Assembly (NCBI GenBank): GCA_016707785.1
Contig: JADJGZ010000005.1
Coordinates: 62,001 to 126,000, forward strand
DNA length: 64,000 bases
Reading direction: 5' to 3'
Source of the DNA: Bacteroidales bacterium
Lineage (GTDB): Bacteria; Bacteroidota; Bacteroidia; Bacteroidales; UBA4417
Of this stretch, positions 44,867-53,486 are shown piece by piece. Below the pieces are notes generated by a model. It had not been told where the DNA came from. It was given only the letters and a program-made list of their open reading frames with translations, and searched no databases. Made by a program: the position numbers and the translations under genes. The stretch's first letter is position 1. Each line of letters opens with the position of its first letter.

Positions 44867-44883
44867 ATTAGTTTAATTTGCAG

Positions 44884-44891
44884 CAAAAATA
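44884..44891 (-). promoter_or_regulatory. promoter -7 element for the LUD gene
   Basis: Reads TATTTTTG leftward, 18 bases before the start codon. Confidence 0.35.
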
Positions 44892-44957
44892 TGATTTTCA
44901 CCCAGCAAGTTGAGGTAAAAAGCGAATCAATTATTTTTACAGACTAATTCACCTTTC

Positions 44958-45587
44958 ATGAGTCATTCCATCAATCATTATTTTGAACATCTTTCAACCA
45001 GGCAATATAACCAGATCAATGCGCTACAAGGATTATACGAGTATTGGAATCAGCAAATCAACGTTGTTTCAAGAAAAGATATGGAAAATTTGTTTGAGAG
45101 GCATATTCTTCACTCCCTGGGTATAGCAAAGGTGATCCAATTCAAATCAGGAACTCATATACTGGATGTTGGAACTGGAGGAGGATTTCCAGGTATCCCC
45201 CTTTCTATTCTCTTTCCTGATGCCGAATTCTTACTGGTAGATTCTATTGGAAAAAAAATAAAGGTTGTAGAAGCTGTCAAAACAGAACTTGGCTTAAAAA
45301 ATGTCATGGCATTGAATTCAAGGGTTGAAATTATCCCTCAAAAATTCCATTTTATTGTCAGCAGGGCTGTAACAACTTTGCCTGAATTTTTACCCTGGGT
45401 TGGGAATAAAATTCTGTCTTCCAATTTTAATAATTTACCAAACGGAGTCTTATATCTGAAAGGGGGAGATATTTCAGAAGAAATTGCCCAGATTAAAGCA
45501 AAAGTGACCCTTTTCCCATTGTCAGAATATTTTGAAGAACCTTTTTTTGAAACTAAACAAGTGGTTCATATAAAACTGAAAGCATAA
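44958..45587 (+). CDS. rsmG: 16S rRNA (guanine-N7)-methyltransferase G
   Basis: Methylates G527 of 16S rRNA with S-adenosylmethionine. A 209-residue Rossmann methyltransferase with QINVVSRKDMENLFERHILH, the SAM loop HILDVGTGGGFPGIPLSILF, LLVDSIGKKIKVVEAV, and FIVSRAVTTLPEFLPWV. Family length is normal. It is convergent with the small proline-rich gene, sharing the hairpin at 45590. Confidence 0.94.
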   Translation: MSHSINHYFEHLSTRQYNQINALQGLYEYWNQQINVVSRKDMENLFERHILHSLGIAKVIQFKSGTHILDVGTGGGFPGIPLSILFPDAEFLLVDSIGKKIKVVEAVKTELGLKNVMALNSRVEIIPQKFHFIVSRAVTTLPEFLPWVGNKILSSNFNNLPNGVLYLKGGDISEEIAQIKAKVTLFPLSEYFEEPFFETKQVVHIKLKA

Positions 45588-45589
45588 AA

Positions 45590-45616
45590 AAAAGGCTGCA
45601 TTATTAGTGCAGCCTT
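45590..45616 (-). terminator. intrinsic terminator between convergent genes
   Basis: AAGGCTGCA, seven bases, TGCAGCCTT. Read leftward it is followed by eight T, so it ends the small gene at 45669; it may also slow rsmG transcripts. Confidence 0.75.
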
Positions 45617-45668
45617 GAAAGATTCATGTCATGATGTTTTGGGACCAGACTTCTACCTTTTGAATTGA

Positions 45669-45923
45669 TTATTCATCCAAAGGTTCATGTTTCCTTCTGG
45701 TTTTATAAGTATGAACTCCGTAGCTGATGACCAAAGCTACCAGTATCCATGCACCGTCGCCAAGTTTAGCACCTTCACCAGATGGCCCCCGGTTTCCACT
45801 TGCACCTTTTTCAGGAGGTGGAGGAGGTGGAGCTATCTGGGCAGAAATTTCCTTTTGGAAAATGCTAAGGTTTAATATCGTTAACAAGCTTAATGCAATG
45901 CTGAGTCTTACTAGCTTTTTCAT
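45669..45923 (-). CDS. small proline-rich exported membrane protein
   Basis: From ATG 45923 (MKKLVRLSIALSLLTILNLS) an 84-residue protein: signal peptide to about SAQIA, then a run of seven prolines, a Gly/Ser linker (KGASGNRGPSGEGA), one hydrophobic span (GAWILVALVISYGVHTY) and a basic-acidic tail (KTRRKHEPLDE). The layout resembles small Bacteroidota proteins with a Pro-rich region plus a C-terminal GDG-hydrophobic-basic motif of unknown sorting role. A 24-codon upstream extension in the same frame is less likely. No functional neighbour. Confidence 0.7.
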   Translation of the reverse strand: MKKLVRLSIALSLLTILNLSIFQKEISAQIAPPPPPPEKGASGNRGPSGEGAKLGDGAWILVALVISYGVHTYKTRRKHEPLDE

Positions 45924-45995
45924 TGTGTTTTTTCTAGGGTTTTTCGGTGTTATAGAATTTGGATAAACCTTGATAATAATATGGGTTAAATTCAA

Positions 45996-46362
45996 CCCTT
46001 AAAACAGTAGGTAATTCTCGCTTCAAAAATCATAAAACTGTGAAGCTTTCATCATATTAATAGTTTATAACATTAAAAGTAATAGCCGAAAAATGAATTA
46101 ATCAACTATTTGATTTTGGGGACAATACAAATCCTTTCAAACCAGTAAGTTCATGAATTAACTTATTCAATTATTATGTATCCTTAGCGAAGTAAGTTTT
46201 ATAGATGGCTTTTTTAGTACATTTGAACTTCCTAAGCCGGAATGAAGGATTCTATAAAAATGATTAGATCGTAATCTATTTCCGGATTAGCACAATTTTC
46301 ACTCACTCATATAAAACATTTGACAAGGTATAACCTCTTAAATTTCTAACAATCAATTAATT
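45996..46362. other. intergenic region before pepD
   Basis: No gene or RNA family is recognisable in these 367 AT-rich bases. A short dyad (GGGTT and AACCC around six bases) lies at 45983-45998, and a promoter-like box at 46218. Confidence 0.5.
46218..46225 (+). promoter_or_regulatory. promoter -7 element for pepD
   Basis: TACATTTG, 137 bases before the pepD start; it would give a leader of about 130 bases. Confidence 0.35.
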
Positions 46363-47823
46363 ATGAATAAAGACATTTTCAATCTTGAACCCAAGACTGT
46401 ATGGAAAAACTTTCACAGTCTAACTCAAATTCCCAGACCATCCCATCATGAATCAGCTATTCAACAATTTATGCTGGATTTTGGGAAAAACCTGGGACTT
46501 GAAACCATAAGAGACGAAGTAGGTAATATTATCATCCGCAAACCGGCGACAGCTGGTATGGAAAACTGCATGGGAATTGTCCTCCAAACCCATCTTGATA
46601 TGGTTCCTCAAAAGAATAGTGATAAAAATCATGATTTTGAGAAAGACCCAATCGAAGCATATATTGACGGAGAATGGGTTACTGCCAATGGTACTACTCT
46701 TGGTGCCGACAATGGAATGGGTGTTGCTGCGACAATGGCCGTACTTGAATCAAAAGAGATCAAACATGGTCCGGTTGAAGCATTATTCACTTGTGATGAA
46801 GAAACAGGGATGACTGGTGCATTCGGATTAAAACCAGGGCTCCTCAAAGGTGATATTTTATTAAATCTCGATTCGGAAGATGAAGGAGAATTATATGTTG
46901 GTTGTGCTGGCGGAACGAATGCCAATGTGAGCTTTCCATACAAAGCTGAATCTGTTCCGGCCGGCTCCCAGGCATTTAAACTTTCTATAACCGGATTAAA
47001 AGGGGGACACTCAGGCTTAGAAATCATTCTGCAGAGAGGTAACAGCAACAAACTCATGAACCGCTACCTGATGCATGCTGCAAGAAAACACAATTTGCGC
47101 TTATCATGGATTGACGGTGGCAGTCTAAGAAATGCCATTCCCAGAGAATCTTTCGCCATTGTAACGATCCCGACGGATAAGGCATCAAAATTTATAGAAT
47201 GCCAGGCTGAATATGCATCCATTTATAATAAAGAATATGCAAGTGTTGAGCCTGATTTTAAGTTTGTTATGGAACCCACAGACCTGCCGTCATCAGTAAT
47301 TGACGCTGATACTCAGGATAGGCTTTTCAAATCTATTCATGCATGCCCAAATGGAGTCATGCGAATGAGTGATGATATGAAGGGCCTGGTTGAGACTTCA
47401 ACAAATCTTGCCAGTGTAAAAATGGTCGATAATAAGATCAATGTTCAGTGTTTATTGAGAAGTTCAGTTGATTCAGCCCAGGAAGATTTAGGGATCATGA
47501 TTGAAAGTGTTTTCCTTCTTGCCGGAGCTGATGTAGTTCTTGATGGCCGTTATCCCGGATGGAAACCCAATATGAACTCCCCTATTCTAAAAACAATGCA
47601 GTCAGTATATAATAAGCTTTATGGTAAAATACCTGAAATAAAAGCTATTCATGCTGGATTAGAGTGTGGACTTCTTGGCGGAGTTTATCCAAATTGGGAT
47701 ATGATTTCTTTCGGTCCTACAATTCGGTATCCCCATTCTCCTGATGAGAAGGTAAATATCGAATCTGTTGGCAAGTTTTGGAATTACCTGGTTTCGACTC
47801 TCGAAAATGCGCCTTCCAAATAA
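46363..47823 (+). CDS. pepD: aminoacyl-histidine dipeptidase (peptidase D)
   Basis: Cytosolic M20 dipeptidase with broad Xaa-His activity. A 486-residue protein with metal ligands in LQTHLDMVPQ, TLGADNGMGVAATMAVLE, FTCDEETGMTGAFGL and LNLDSEDEGELYVGCAGG, then GLKGGHSGLEIILQRGNSNK and the C-terminal IKAIHAGLECGLLGG. Length matches E. coli PepD. Followed by a strong terminator, so it is probably monocistronic. Confidence 0.94.
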   Translation: MNKDIFNLEPKTVWKNFHSLTQIPRPSHHESAIQQFMLDFGKNLGLETIRDEVGNIIIRKPATAGMENCMGIVLQTHLDMVPQKNSDKNHDFEKDPIEAYIDGEWVTANGTTLGADNGMGVAATMAVLESKEIKHGPVEALFTCDEETGMTGAFGLKPGLLKGDILLNLDSEDEGELYVGCAGGTNANVSFPYKAESVPAGSQAFKLSITGLKGGHSGLEIILQRGNSNKLMNRYLMHAARKHNLRLSWIDGGSLRNAIPRESFAIVTIPTDKASKFIECQAEYASIYNKEYASVEPDFKFVMEPTDLPSSVIDADTQDRLFKSIHACPNGVMRMSDDMKGLVETSTNLASVKMVDNKINVQCLLRSSVDSAQEDLGIMIESVFLLAGADVVLDGRYPGWKPNMNSPILKTMQSVYNKLYGKIPEIKAIHAGLECGLLGGVYPNWDMISFGPTIRYPHSPDEKVNIESVGKFWNYLVSTLENAPSK

Positions 47824-47839
47824 TTTGCATCGGTAAAAG

Positions 47840-47881
47840 AATCGTCATTCTTGATAATTATAAAGAATGACGATTTTTTTT
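47840..47881 (+). terminator. intrinsic terminator of pepD
   Basis: AATCGTCATTC, a 14-base loop, GAATGACGATT, then a run of T: an 11-bp perfect stem. Confidence 0.9.
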
Positions 47882-47890
47882 ATCATTCTA

Positions 47891-47921
47891 TTTGTATGTA
47901 ATGATACTTTTTTTACCTTTG
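47891..47921 (+). promoter_or_regulatory. promoter of rpmH, best Bacteroidota consensus in the window
   Basis: TTTG (47891-47894), 19 bases, TACCTTTG (47914-47921). Both elements and the spacing match the phylum's housekeeping promoter. It lies 20 bases before the rpmH start codon. Confidence 0.75.
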
Positions 47922-47941
47922 CACCCCTAAAATAAAGCACA

Positions 47942-48091
47942 ATGAAGAGGACTTTCCAACCATCGAACAGGAAAAGGAAGAATAAACACGGATTCAGAAA
48001 GAGAATGGAATCTGTAAACGGACGAAAAGTACTTGCTGCTCGCAGAGCAAAAGGCAGGAAAAAATTAACCGTTTCTGACGAAGGTAAATAA
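47942..48091 (+). CDS. rpmH: 50S ribosomal protein L34
   Basis: A 49-residue basic ribosomal protein. It begins MKRTFQPSNRKRKNKHGFRK and continues RMESVNGRKVLAARRAKGRK with LTVSDEGK at the end, the standard L34 pattern throughout. It is a structural part of the large ribosomal subunit. It has a consensus promoter in front and a terminator behind, so it is transcribed alone, not with rnpA or dnaA as in many other bacteria. Confidence 0.97.
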   Translation: MKRTFQPSNRKRKNKHGFRKRMESVNGRKVLAARRAKGRKKLTVSDEGK

Positions 48092-48139
48092 CCTGTATCA
48101 TGCTGTTTCCAAATAACAGCAGGTAAAACTATAGATATT

Positions 48140-48174
48140 AAGGAGGAGGCTTTTGCCTGCCTCCTTTTATTTTT
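48140..48174 (+). terminator. intrinsic terminator of rpmH
   Basis: AAGGAGGAGGC, four T, GCCTGCCTCCTT (one bulged G), then TTATTTTT. Confidence 0.8.
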
Positions 48175-48246
48175 GGACATCCCTTTCTCAATATATGCAG
48201 TTAATAATTGGAAAAATCTTAATTTTGACTCAATAATTCCCCAGAA

Positions 48247-48534
48247 GTGTTACTGCTTTTCTACGAATCATCGCTACCAGGTGTTTTTAAAGTATTACTG
48301 ATAATACTTTGCATTTATTTCTTGTACAACCTGTTTATTAGAGTTTTCCTTCCAATCTTGCTCAAACAATCTATTAAATCGTTCCATCAGAAATTTGGAA
48401 ATCAAAATGAATGGCGTCAAAATCAAGCTTCTCAAAAGAAAGAAGGAGAAATAACGATTGAAACCCATGAGAAGCCCGTGCAAAAAAAATCATCAAAAGA
48501 TGATGAATACATTGATTACGAGGAGGTTAAATAG
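48247..48534 (+). CDS. DUF4834-like small membrane protein
   Basis: A 95-residue protein with one N-terminal membrane span (FKVLLIILCIYFLYNLFIRVF) and a charged cytosolic tail ending KSSKDDEYIDYEEVK. The layout fits the DUF4834 family of Bacteroidota. The start is a GTG at 48247 because no ATG is available before the membrane span; this is uncertain. It lies 96 bases before the YfhO-type gene. Function unknown. Confidence 0.75.
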   Translation: MLLLFYESSLPGVFKVLLIILCIYFLYNLFIRVFLPILLKQSIKSFHQKFGNQNEWRQNQASQKKEGEITIETHEKPVQKKSSKDDEYIDYEEVK

Positions 48535-48630
48535 CCCATATTAGCCAGATAACTTTAATATCTGATGACAGTACATTACAAAAAGCAACTTAATCAAATC
48601 CACTACATTAGAAATTCAAAACCCTTTCAT

Positions 48631-51090
48631 ATGTCTGGTTTCAATTTTAAAAGCATACTTCCTTTCCTTATAGTTATTGCAGTTTTTGCAGGACTAACAA
48701 TTGCTTACTTTTCTCCTCTTCTTGAGGGAAAAAGGATGAAGCAGTCAGACGTCGCTAACTGGAAAGGGATGTCGAAAGAGATTAGTGACTTCAGAGCCAA
48801 AACAGGTGAAGAAGCATTATGGACCAATTCTATGTTTGGAGGGATGCCAGCATATCAAATATCTGTGATTTACAAAGGAAACCTGATGAGATATGTGGAT
48901 AGGGTTTTTAGATTGTTCCTACCGGATCCTGCAGGACTGGTTTTCTTGTACCTCATTGGATTCTTCATATTATTAATGGTGCTTAAAGTTGATTTCTGGC
49001 TTGCAATAGCGGGCTCTATCGCATTTGCCTTTTCCTCCTACTTTTTCATTATTCTGGAGGCGGGACATGTCAGTAAAGCACATGCAATAGGATACATGGC
49101 ACCTGTGTTTGCCGGACTTATTATCACTTACCGGGGAAAATACCTGCTGGGAGCTGCCCTTACTGCATTGTTCCTGTCGTTGCAGTTATTTACAAATCAT
49201 ATGCAGATTACGTATTACCTGATGATGATCATCGTAATCTTTATTCTTTCTGAATTCATTTTCAGTGTCAGGGAAAAACGCATCCCGGGTTTTGTTAAAG
49301 CATCAGCCTTTCTTATTATTTCGGTAATTCTTTCTATTGGTACATCCTTCTCCAATCTTTGGGCAACATATGAGTATGGCAAGGATACCATTCGAGGTAA
49401 AACAGAACTTACTACAGAAAAGTCCAATAGAACAAGTGGACTTGATAAAGATTACGCTACAGATTGGAGTTATGGTGTGGGTGAATCCTTCTCATTTTTA
49501 ATTCCGAATGCACGTGGTGGCGCATCCTTTGGAAAATTGAGCGAAAAATCAAATGCATACAAAGCATTGATCGAAAATGGTGCTTCAGATCAACAAGCAG
49601 CAGAATATGCACAAAATATGCCTCTTTATTGGGGAACACAACCCAGCGTTGCCGGACCGGTCTACCTGGGAGCGATCGTACTGCTTCTGTTTATATTTGC
49701 TCTTTTCGTAGCAGATAATAAGTATCGCTGGTGGCTTCTTTCAGCTGCTATACTTTCAATTTTGTTATCCTGGGGGAAAAACTTTATGCCTCTCACGGAT
49801 TTCTTCCTTCACTACCTACCTGGGTATAATAAGTTCAGGGCTGTTTCCATGACACTTGTTATTGCCGAGTTTGCCATTCCATTACTTGCTATCTTAGGCT
49901 TAAGCAGCGCAATTTCAGGAAAACTCAAACCAAAGGATTTAACCCGATACCTTATCTATTCAACATCAATCGTAGGTGGGATTAGCCTTATTTTTGCCCT
50001 GGCTGGCAGCAGTTTCTTCTCCTTTATATCTCCTGCAGATGAACAATATAAGGCCTATTTCCCTGACTGGATGATTAGTGCAATCAGGGCAGACCGCGCT
50101 GCTATGCTGAAATCTGATGCTTTACGATCTGTGGCTTTTATCATTCTGGCTGCTGGCATATTATGGGCTCTATTTAATTCAAAATTAAAGAAACAATATG
50201 CTATTCCTGCACTCATTCTTTTCATTCTCATTGACCTGTGGGCTGTAAATCGCAGGTATGTAAACAATGACAGTTTTGTGCGAAAAAGTGTTGAAGCCAA
50301 TCCATTTGAGCCTACTCCAGCTGATCAATTAATCCTGAAAGATATTGACCCTAATTTCAGAGTCTTCAATCAGACTGTAAGTCCATTCAATGACGCAAGT
50401 ACCTCCTATTTTCATAAATCAATAGGCGGATATCATGGTGCTAAACTCAGAAGATACCAGGAATTGATAGAACACCACTTGACAAAAGGAAATATGAGTG
50501 TTTTTAACATGCTCAATACTAAGTATTTTATTGTTCCAGACCGGGCAAACAATAATCAGCCAGTGACTCAAATCAATATGGAAGCCTTAGGTAATGCCTG
50601 GTTTGTAAATGAGGTGAAGATGGTTGAAAATGCTGATGAAGAAATTAATGCTTTAGAAGGCTTCATTCCAAATGAAACAGCAATTGTTGACAAACGATTT
50701 TCTGAATACTTGAAAGGAACTGACATTAATCGGGATTCAACAGCTACAATAAGCCTTACAAGCTACAAGCCTAATCATCTGGAATATTCAACCAAGGCTT
50801 TAAAAAATCAACTTGCCGTCTTTTCTGAAATATATTATGACAAGGGATGGAATGCTTATGTTGATGGTAAACTCACACCACATTTCAGGGCTAATTATGT
50901 GCTAAGAGCCATGATCATCCCTGCTGGAACTCATAAAATTGAATTCAAATTTGAACCCCGGGTTTACCAGGTTGGTGAAAAAGTGTCCCTGGCAAGTTCT
51001 GTTGTGCTATTATTATTGGTTTTGGGATCAGTGGGATTGATGTTTCGCAAGAGAACCGCCTCCCCTTCTGAGGAAAAGACAAAACCTTAA
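48631..51090 (+). CDS. YfhO-family membrane protein
   Basis: A large integral membrane protein of about 819 residues (start at ATG 48631, MSGFNFKSILPFLIVIAVF; an ATG at 48565 would add 22 residues). More than ten membrane spans occupy the first two thirds, with the GT-C-like loop DVANWKGMSKEISDFRAKTG and NSMFGGMPAYQIS that YfhO proteins share. The C-terminal part is soluble and has TYKPNHLEYSTKALKN-like and VFSEIYYDKGWNAYVDG segments. B. subtilis YfhO is linked to lipoteichoic acid glycosylation; in this phylum a lipid-linked glycosyl transfer is plausible but unproven. It is followed 14 bases later by a glycosyltransferase, which supports a surface-glycan role. Confidence 0.88.
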   Translation: MSGFNFKSILPFLIVIAVFAGLTIAYFSPLLEGKRMKQSDVANWKGMSKEISDFRAKTGEEALWTNSMFGGMPAYQISVIYKGNLMRYVDRVFRLFLPDPAGLVFLYLIGFFILLMVLKVDFWLAIAGSIAFAFSSYFFIILEAGHVSKAHAIGYMAPVFAGLIITYRGKYLLGAALTALFLSLQLFTNHMQITYYLMMIIVIFILSEFIFSVREKRIPGFVKASAFLIISVILSIGTSFSNLWATYEYGKDTIRGKTELTTEKSNRTSGLDKDYATDWSYGVGESFSFLIPNARGGASFGKLSEKSNAYKALIENGASDQQAAEYAQNMPLYWGTQPSVAGPVYLGAIVLLLFIFALFVADNKYRWWLLSAAILSILLSWGKNFMPLTDFFLHYLPGYNKFRAVSMTLVIAEFAIPLLAILGLSSAISGKLKPKDLTRYLIYSTSIVGGISLIFALAGSSFFSFISPADEQYKAYFPDWMISAIRADRAAMLKSDALRSVAFIILAAGILWALFNSKLKKQYAIPALILFILIDLWAVNRRYVNNDSFVRKSVEANPFEPTPADQLILKDIDPNFRVFNQTVSPFNDASTSYFHKSIGGYHGAKLRRYQELIEHHLTKGNMSVFNMLNTKYFIVPDRANNNQPVTQINMEALGNAWFVNEVKMVENADEEINALEGFIPNETAIVDKRFSEYLKGTDINRDSTATISLTSYKPNHLEYSTKALKNQLAVFSEIYYDKGWNAYVDGKLTPHFRANYVLRAMIIPAGTHKIEFKFEPRVYQVGEKVSLASSVVLLLLVLGSVGLMFRKRTASPSEEKTKP

Positions 51091-51104
51091 CTGTCAAACA
51101 GAAA

Positions 51105-52418
51105 ATGCAGCAAAAAAAGGTGCTGATCATTTCTTATTACTGGCCACCCAGCGGTGGTTCAGGGGTACAGCGATGGCTCAAAATAGTGAAATATCTAAAC
51201 CTTTATGGTTGGGATCCGATCATTTATACCCCTGAGAACCCGGAATTTCCTGAAATTGATAATAGCCTTCTAGCTGAAATACCTGTTAATACTAAAGTAA
51301 TCAAACAACCTATCTGGGAGCCCTATCATCTTTATAAGAAATGGGTAGGACTTAAGAAAGATGACAAGATAGGGGCAGGATTCATGTCAGAAAAAAAGAA
51401 GATTGGATTTACAGAAACTATTGCTGTTTGGCTGAGAGGTAATTTGTTTATACCGGATGCACGAAAATTCTGGATAAAACCCTCTGTAAAATATCTAAGA
51501 ACGATTTTGAAGGAAGAGAATATATCTGCCATCATTTCTTCCGGCCCTCCTCATTCAATGCATCTTATTGCAATGAAAATCAGCCGTTTGTCTGGATTGC
51601 CCTGGTTAGCTGATTTTGCAGATCCCTGGACATCCATCGATTTTTATGACCAACTGCATCTTACTAAATTTGCTGATCAGCGGCATAAAACGCTGGAAAA
51701 AAGGGTCTTGAATTCTGCGTCCAAAGTATCTGTAGTAACCAAAACCATGGCTGAAGAATTCAAGTTGCTCATTCCGCGTGAATATGAAATCATCACAAAC
51801 GGATTTGATGAATCAGACATCTCCCAGTTAAAAAATATCACTCCTGATCTTAAGTTCAGCATTAGCCATATTGGAAGTTTGGTACCAAGTCGTAATCCTC
51901 AGATTTTGTGGGACGCACTCTCAAAAATGGTTAAAGAGGATTCCGGGTTTGAAGAAAACCTGGAAATTAAATTAGTGGGTAAAATTGACCATTCTGTAAT
52001 TGACTCTATCAGTAAAGCTGGATTATTAAAATACCTTAGAAAAATCAATTATCTCCCCCATGATAAGGCATTGATTGAAACCAAAAAGTCTCAACTCCTT
52101 TTGCTTCTCATTAATCAAACTCCAAATGCTAAAGGGATACTAACCGGTAAACTATTTGAATATCTCGCTGTTGAAAGGCCAATTCTCTGCATTGGGCCTT
52201 CAGACGGTGATATTGCTGACATTCTAAAAGATACTCAATCAGGAAAGATATGTGATTTTGATGACGAATCTACTTTGCGGATAAATCTTGAATCGTATTA
52301 TCAGGATTATCTAGACAAAAAAGATTTCCCCGGATCTTCAAATCTCGGTCATTATACCTGGAAAAATCTTGCTAAAACTATGGCATCAACACTGAACAAT
52401 ATGGTAGAATCGAAGTAG
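51105..52418 (+). CDS. family 4-like glycosyltransferase
   Basis: A 437-residue GT-B-fold protein. The N-terminal donor-acceptor entry motif is YYWPPSGGSGVQRWLKIVKY, followed by ISSGPPHSMHLIAMKI and PWLADFADPWTS. The C-terminal half has IITNGFDESD and SHIGSLVPSRNP, and the nucleotide-sugar end KGILTGKLFEYLAVERPIL. The FADPW segment is typical of Bacteroidota surface polysaccharide transferases. Acts at the cytosolic face of the membrane. Likely co-transcribed with the YfhO-type gene. Sugar specificity cannot be read from sequence. Confidence 0.87.
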   Translation: MQQKKVLIISYYWPPSGGSGVQRWLKIVKYLNLYGWDPIIYTPENPEFPEIDNSLLAEIPVNTKVIKQPIWEPYHLYKKWVGLKKDDKIGAGFMSEKKKIGFTETIAVWLRGNLFIPDARKFWIKPSVKYLRTILKEENISAIISSGPPHSMHLIAMKISRLSGLPWLADFADPWTSIDFYDQLHLTKFADQRHKTLEKRVLNSASKVSVVTKTMAEEFKLLIPREYEIITNGFDESDISQLKNITPDLKFSISHIGSLVPSRNPQILWDALSKMVKEDSGFEENLEIKLVGKIDHSVIDSISKAGLLKYLRKINYLPHDKALIETKKSQLLLLLINQTPNAKGILTGKLFEYLAVERPILCIGPSDGDIADILKDTQSGKICDFDDESTLRINLESYYQDYLDKKDFPGSSNLGHYTWKNLAKTMASTLNNMVESK

Positions 52419-52420
52419 AC

Positions 52421-53401
52421 TTAAAGTCGGAGTAGTTCATTTACAAAACCAGGGACGTCATTATTCCCCTTAAATACATGTTGCAACTCACTCATTAGAC
52501 TATACTTAGATTTATCCAGCGAGGTACTTTCAAGATGTTCAAGAATTATATTCATCGCAATTCTTCCTTCTAGTACCACTTTCCCAGATATATCTTCAGT
52601 AAAAAAGCCTTTCCCGATAAGAAGGCCAAGTGTGCGGTTTCGGCTTAGGTCATTCAATGCAGTCAAGCCAAAATCTCCAATCCCACAGTATTTGAACATG
52701 GTTTCCTCCTGACCTTTATATTCCTGAAGAATATTCCTCATTTCATTAAATGCTTTGGTAAAAATCATAAAACGAAGATTTGGAGAGTTGAACTGAGCAT
52801 CAACTATACCTATAATGATAGCATAGATATTCTTAAGGATACTAAGTATTTCAACACCGGTAATATCAGTAGTCTGGTCAATATAAATGTTGGTTCCTTC
52901 AAAAATAGGAGAAACATTCTTAAGCAAGTCAGTATTTTCAGATGCGAGTGTTAACGCTGTAGGAATATTATTCATGATTTCACGCGCAAATGAAGGCCCT
53001 TTAAGCGCTCCAACAGGATTTGGGACTATTTGTTTCAGGCATTCAGAGATAAGCCTCTTCTCAGTTCCGAAGCCCTTGGCAAGATTCAAAATTATCGCGG
53101 ATTTCGGAAGGTTTGGTTTAAGATGCAGCAAATAGTCAACAGCAGCAACAGAAGGTATGGCCAGTATTACAATATCAGCATCCTGTAACACTAATTCATT
53201 GGTTGATGCTTGTAGCCGAGGGTTTAACCTCAAATTAGGGAAGTACTTTTGATTGATATGTTCTTTCGAAATTGAATCAATTACATCTTCTTCAATACTT
53301 AACAACCTTACTGTCAAATCATCCCTGCCCGCTAAAGAGTTTCCGATAGCAGTACCAATTGAACCGGCACCCAAAATAACAATGTTGTTGTATAACTGCA
53401 T
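52421..53401 (-). CDS. gpsA: NAD(P)H-dependent glycerol-3-phosphate dehydrogenase
   Basis: Makes sn-glycerol 3-phosphate for phospholipids. From ATG 53401 (MQLYNNIVILGAGSIGTAIG) 326 residues; an upstream start at 53470 would add a Phe-rich tail before the Rossmann fold and is rejected. Motifs: GAGSIGTAIGNSLAG, VILAIPSVAAVDYLL, LNLAKGFGTEKRL, ALKGPSFAREIMNN (catalytic region), SILKNIYAIIIGI and GDFGLTALNDLSRNRTLG. Convergent with the glycosyltransferase before it (2-base gap). Confidence 0.9.
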   Translation of the reverse strand: MQLYNNIVILGAGSIGTAIGNSLAGRDDLTVRLLSIEEDVIDSISKEHINQKYFPNLRLNPRLQASTNELVLQDADIVILAIPSVAAVDYLLHLKPNLPKSAIILNLAKGFGTEKRLISECLKQIVPNPVGALKGPSFAREIMNNIPTALTLASENTDLLKNVSPIFEGTNIYIDQTTDITGVEILSILKNIYAIIIGIVDAQFNSPNLRFMIFTKAFNEMRNILQEYKGQEETMFKYCGIGDFGLTALNDLSRNRTLGLLIGKGFFTEDISGKVVLEGRIAMNIILEHLESTSLDKSKYSLMSELQHVFKGNNDVPGFVNELLRL

Positions 53402-53486
53402 ACAATATAGTTTTTGAAGAAATGCAAAGGTAACAAAGTAGAAGAACTTAAAAGAAACTGGATTTACCAAGGCTTTAAACGAATAA

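Noticed and set aside
47845..48180. Leftward 111-codon open frame over rpmH
   Set aside because: The rightward strand encodes an unmistakable L34 with promoter and terminator; the leftward frame crosses both terminators.
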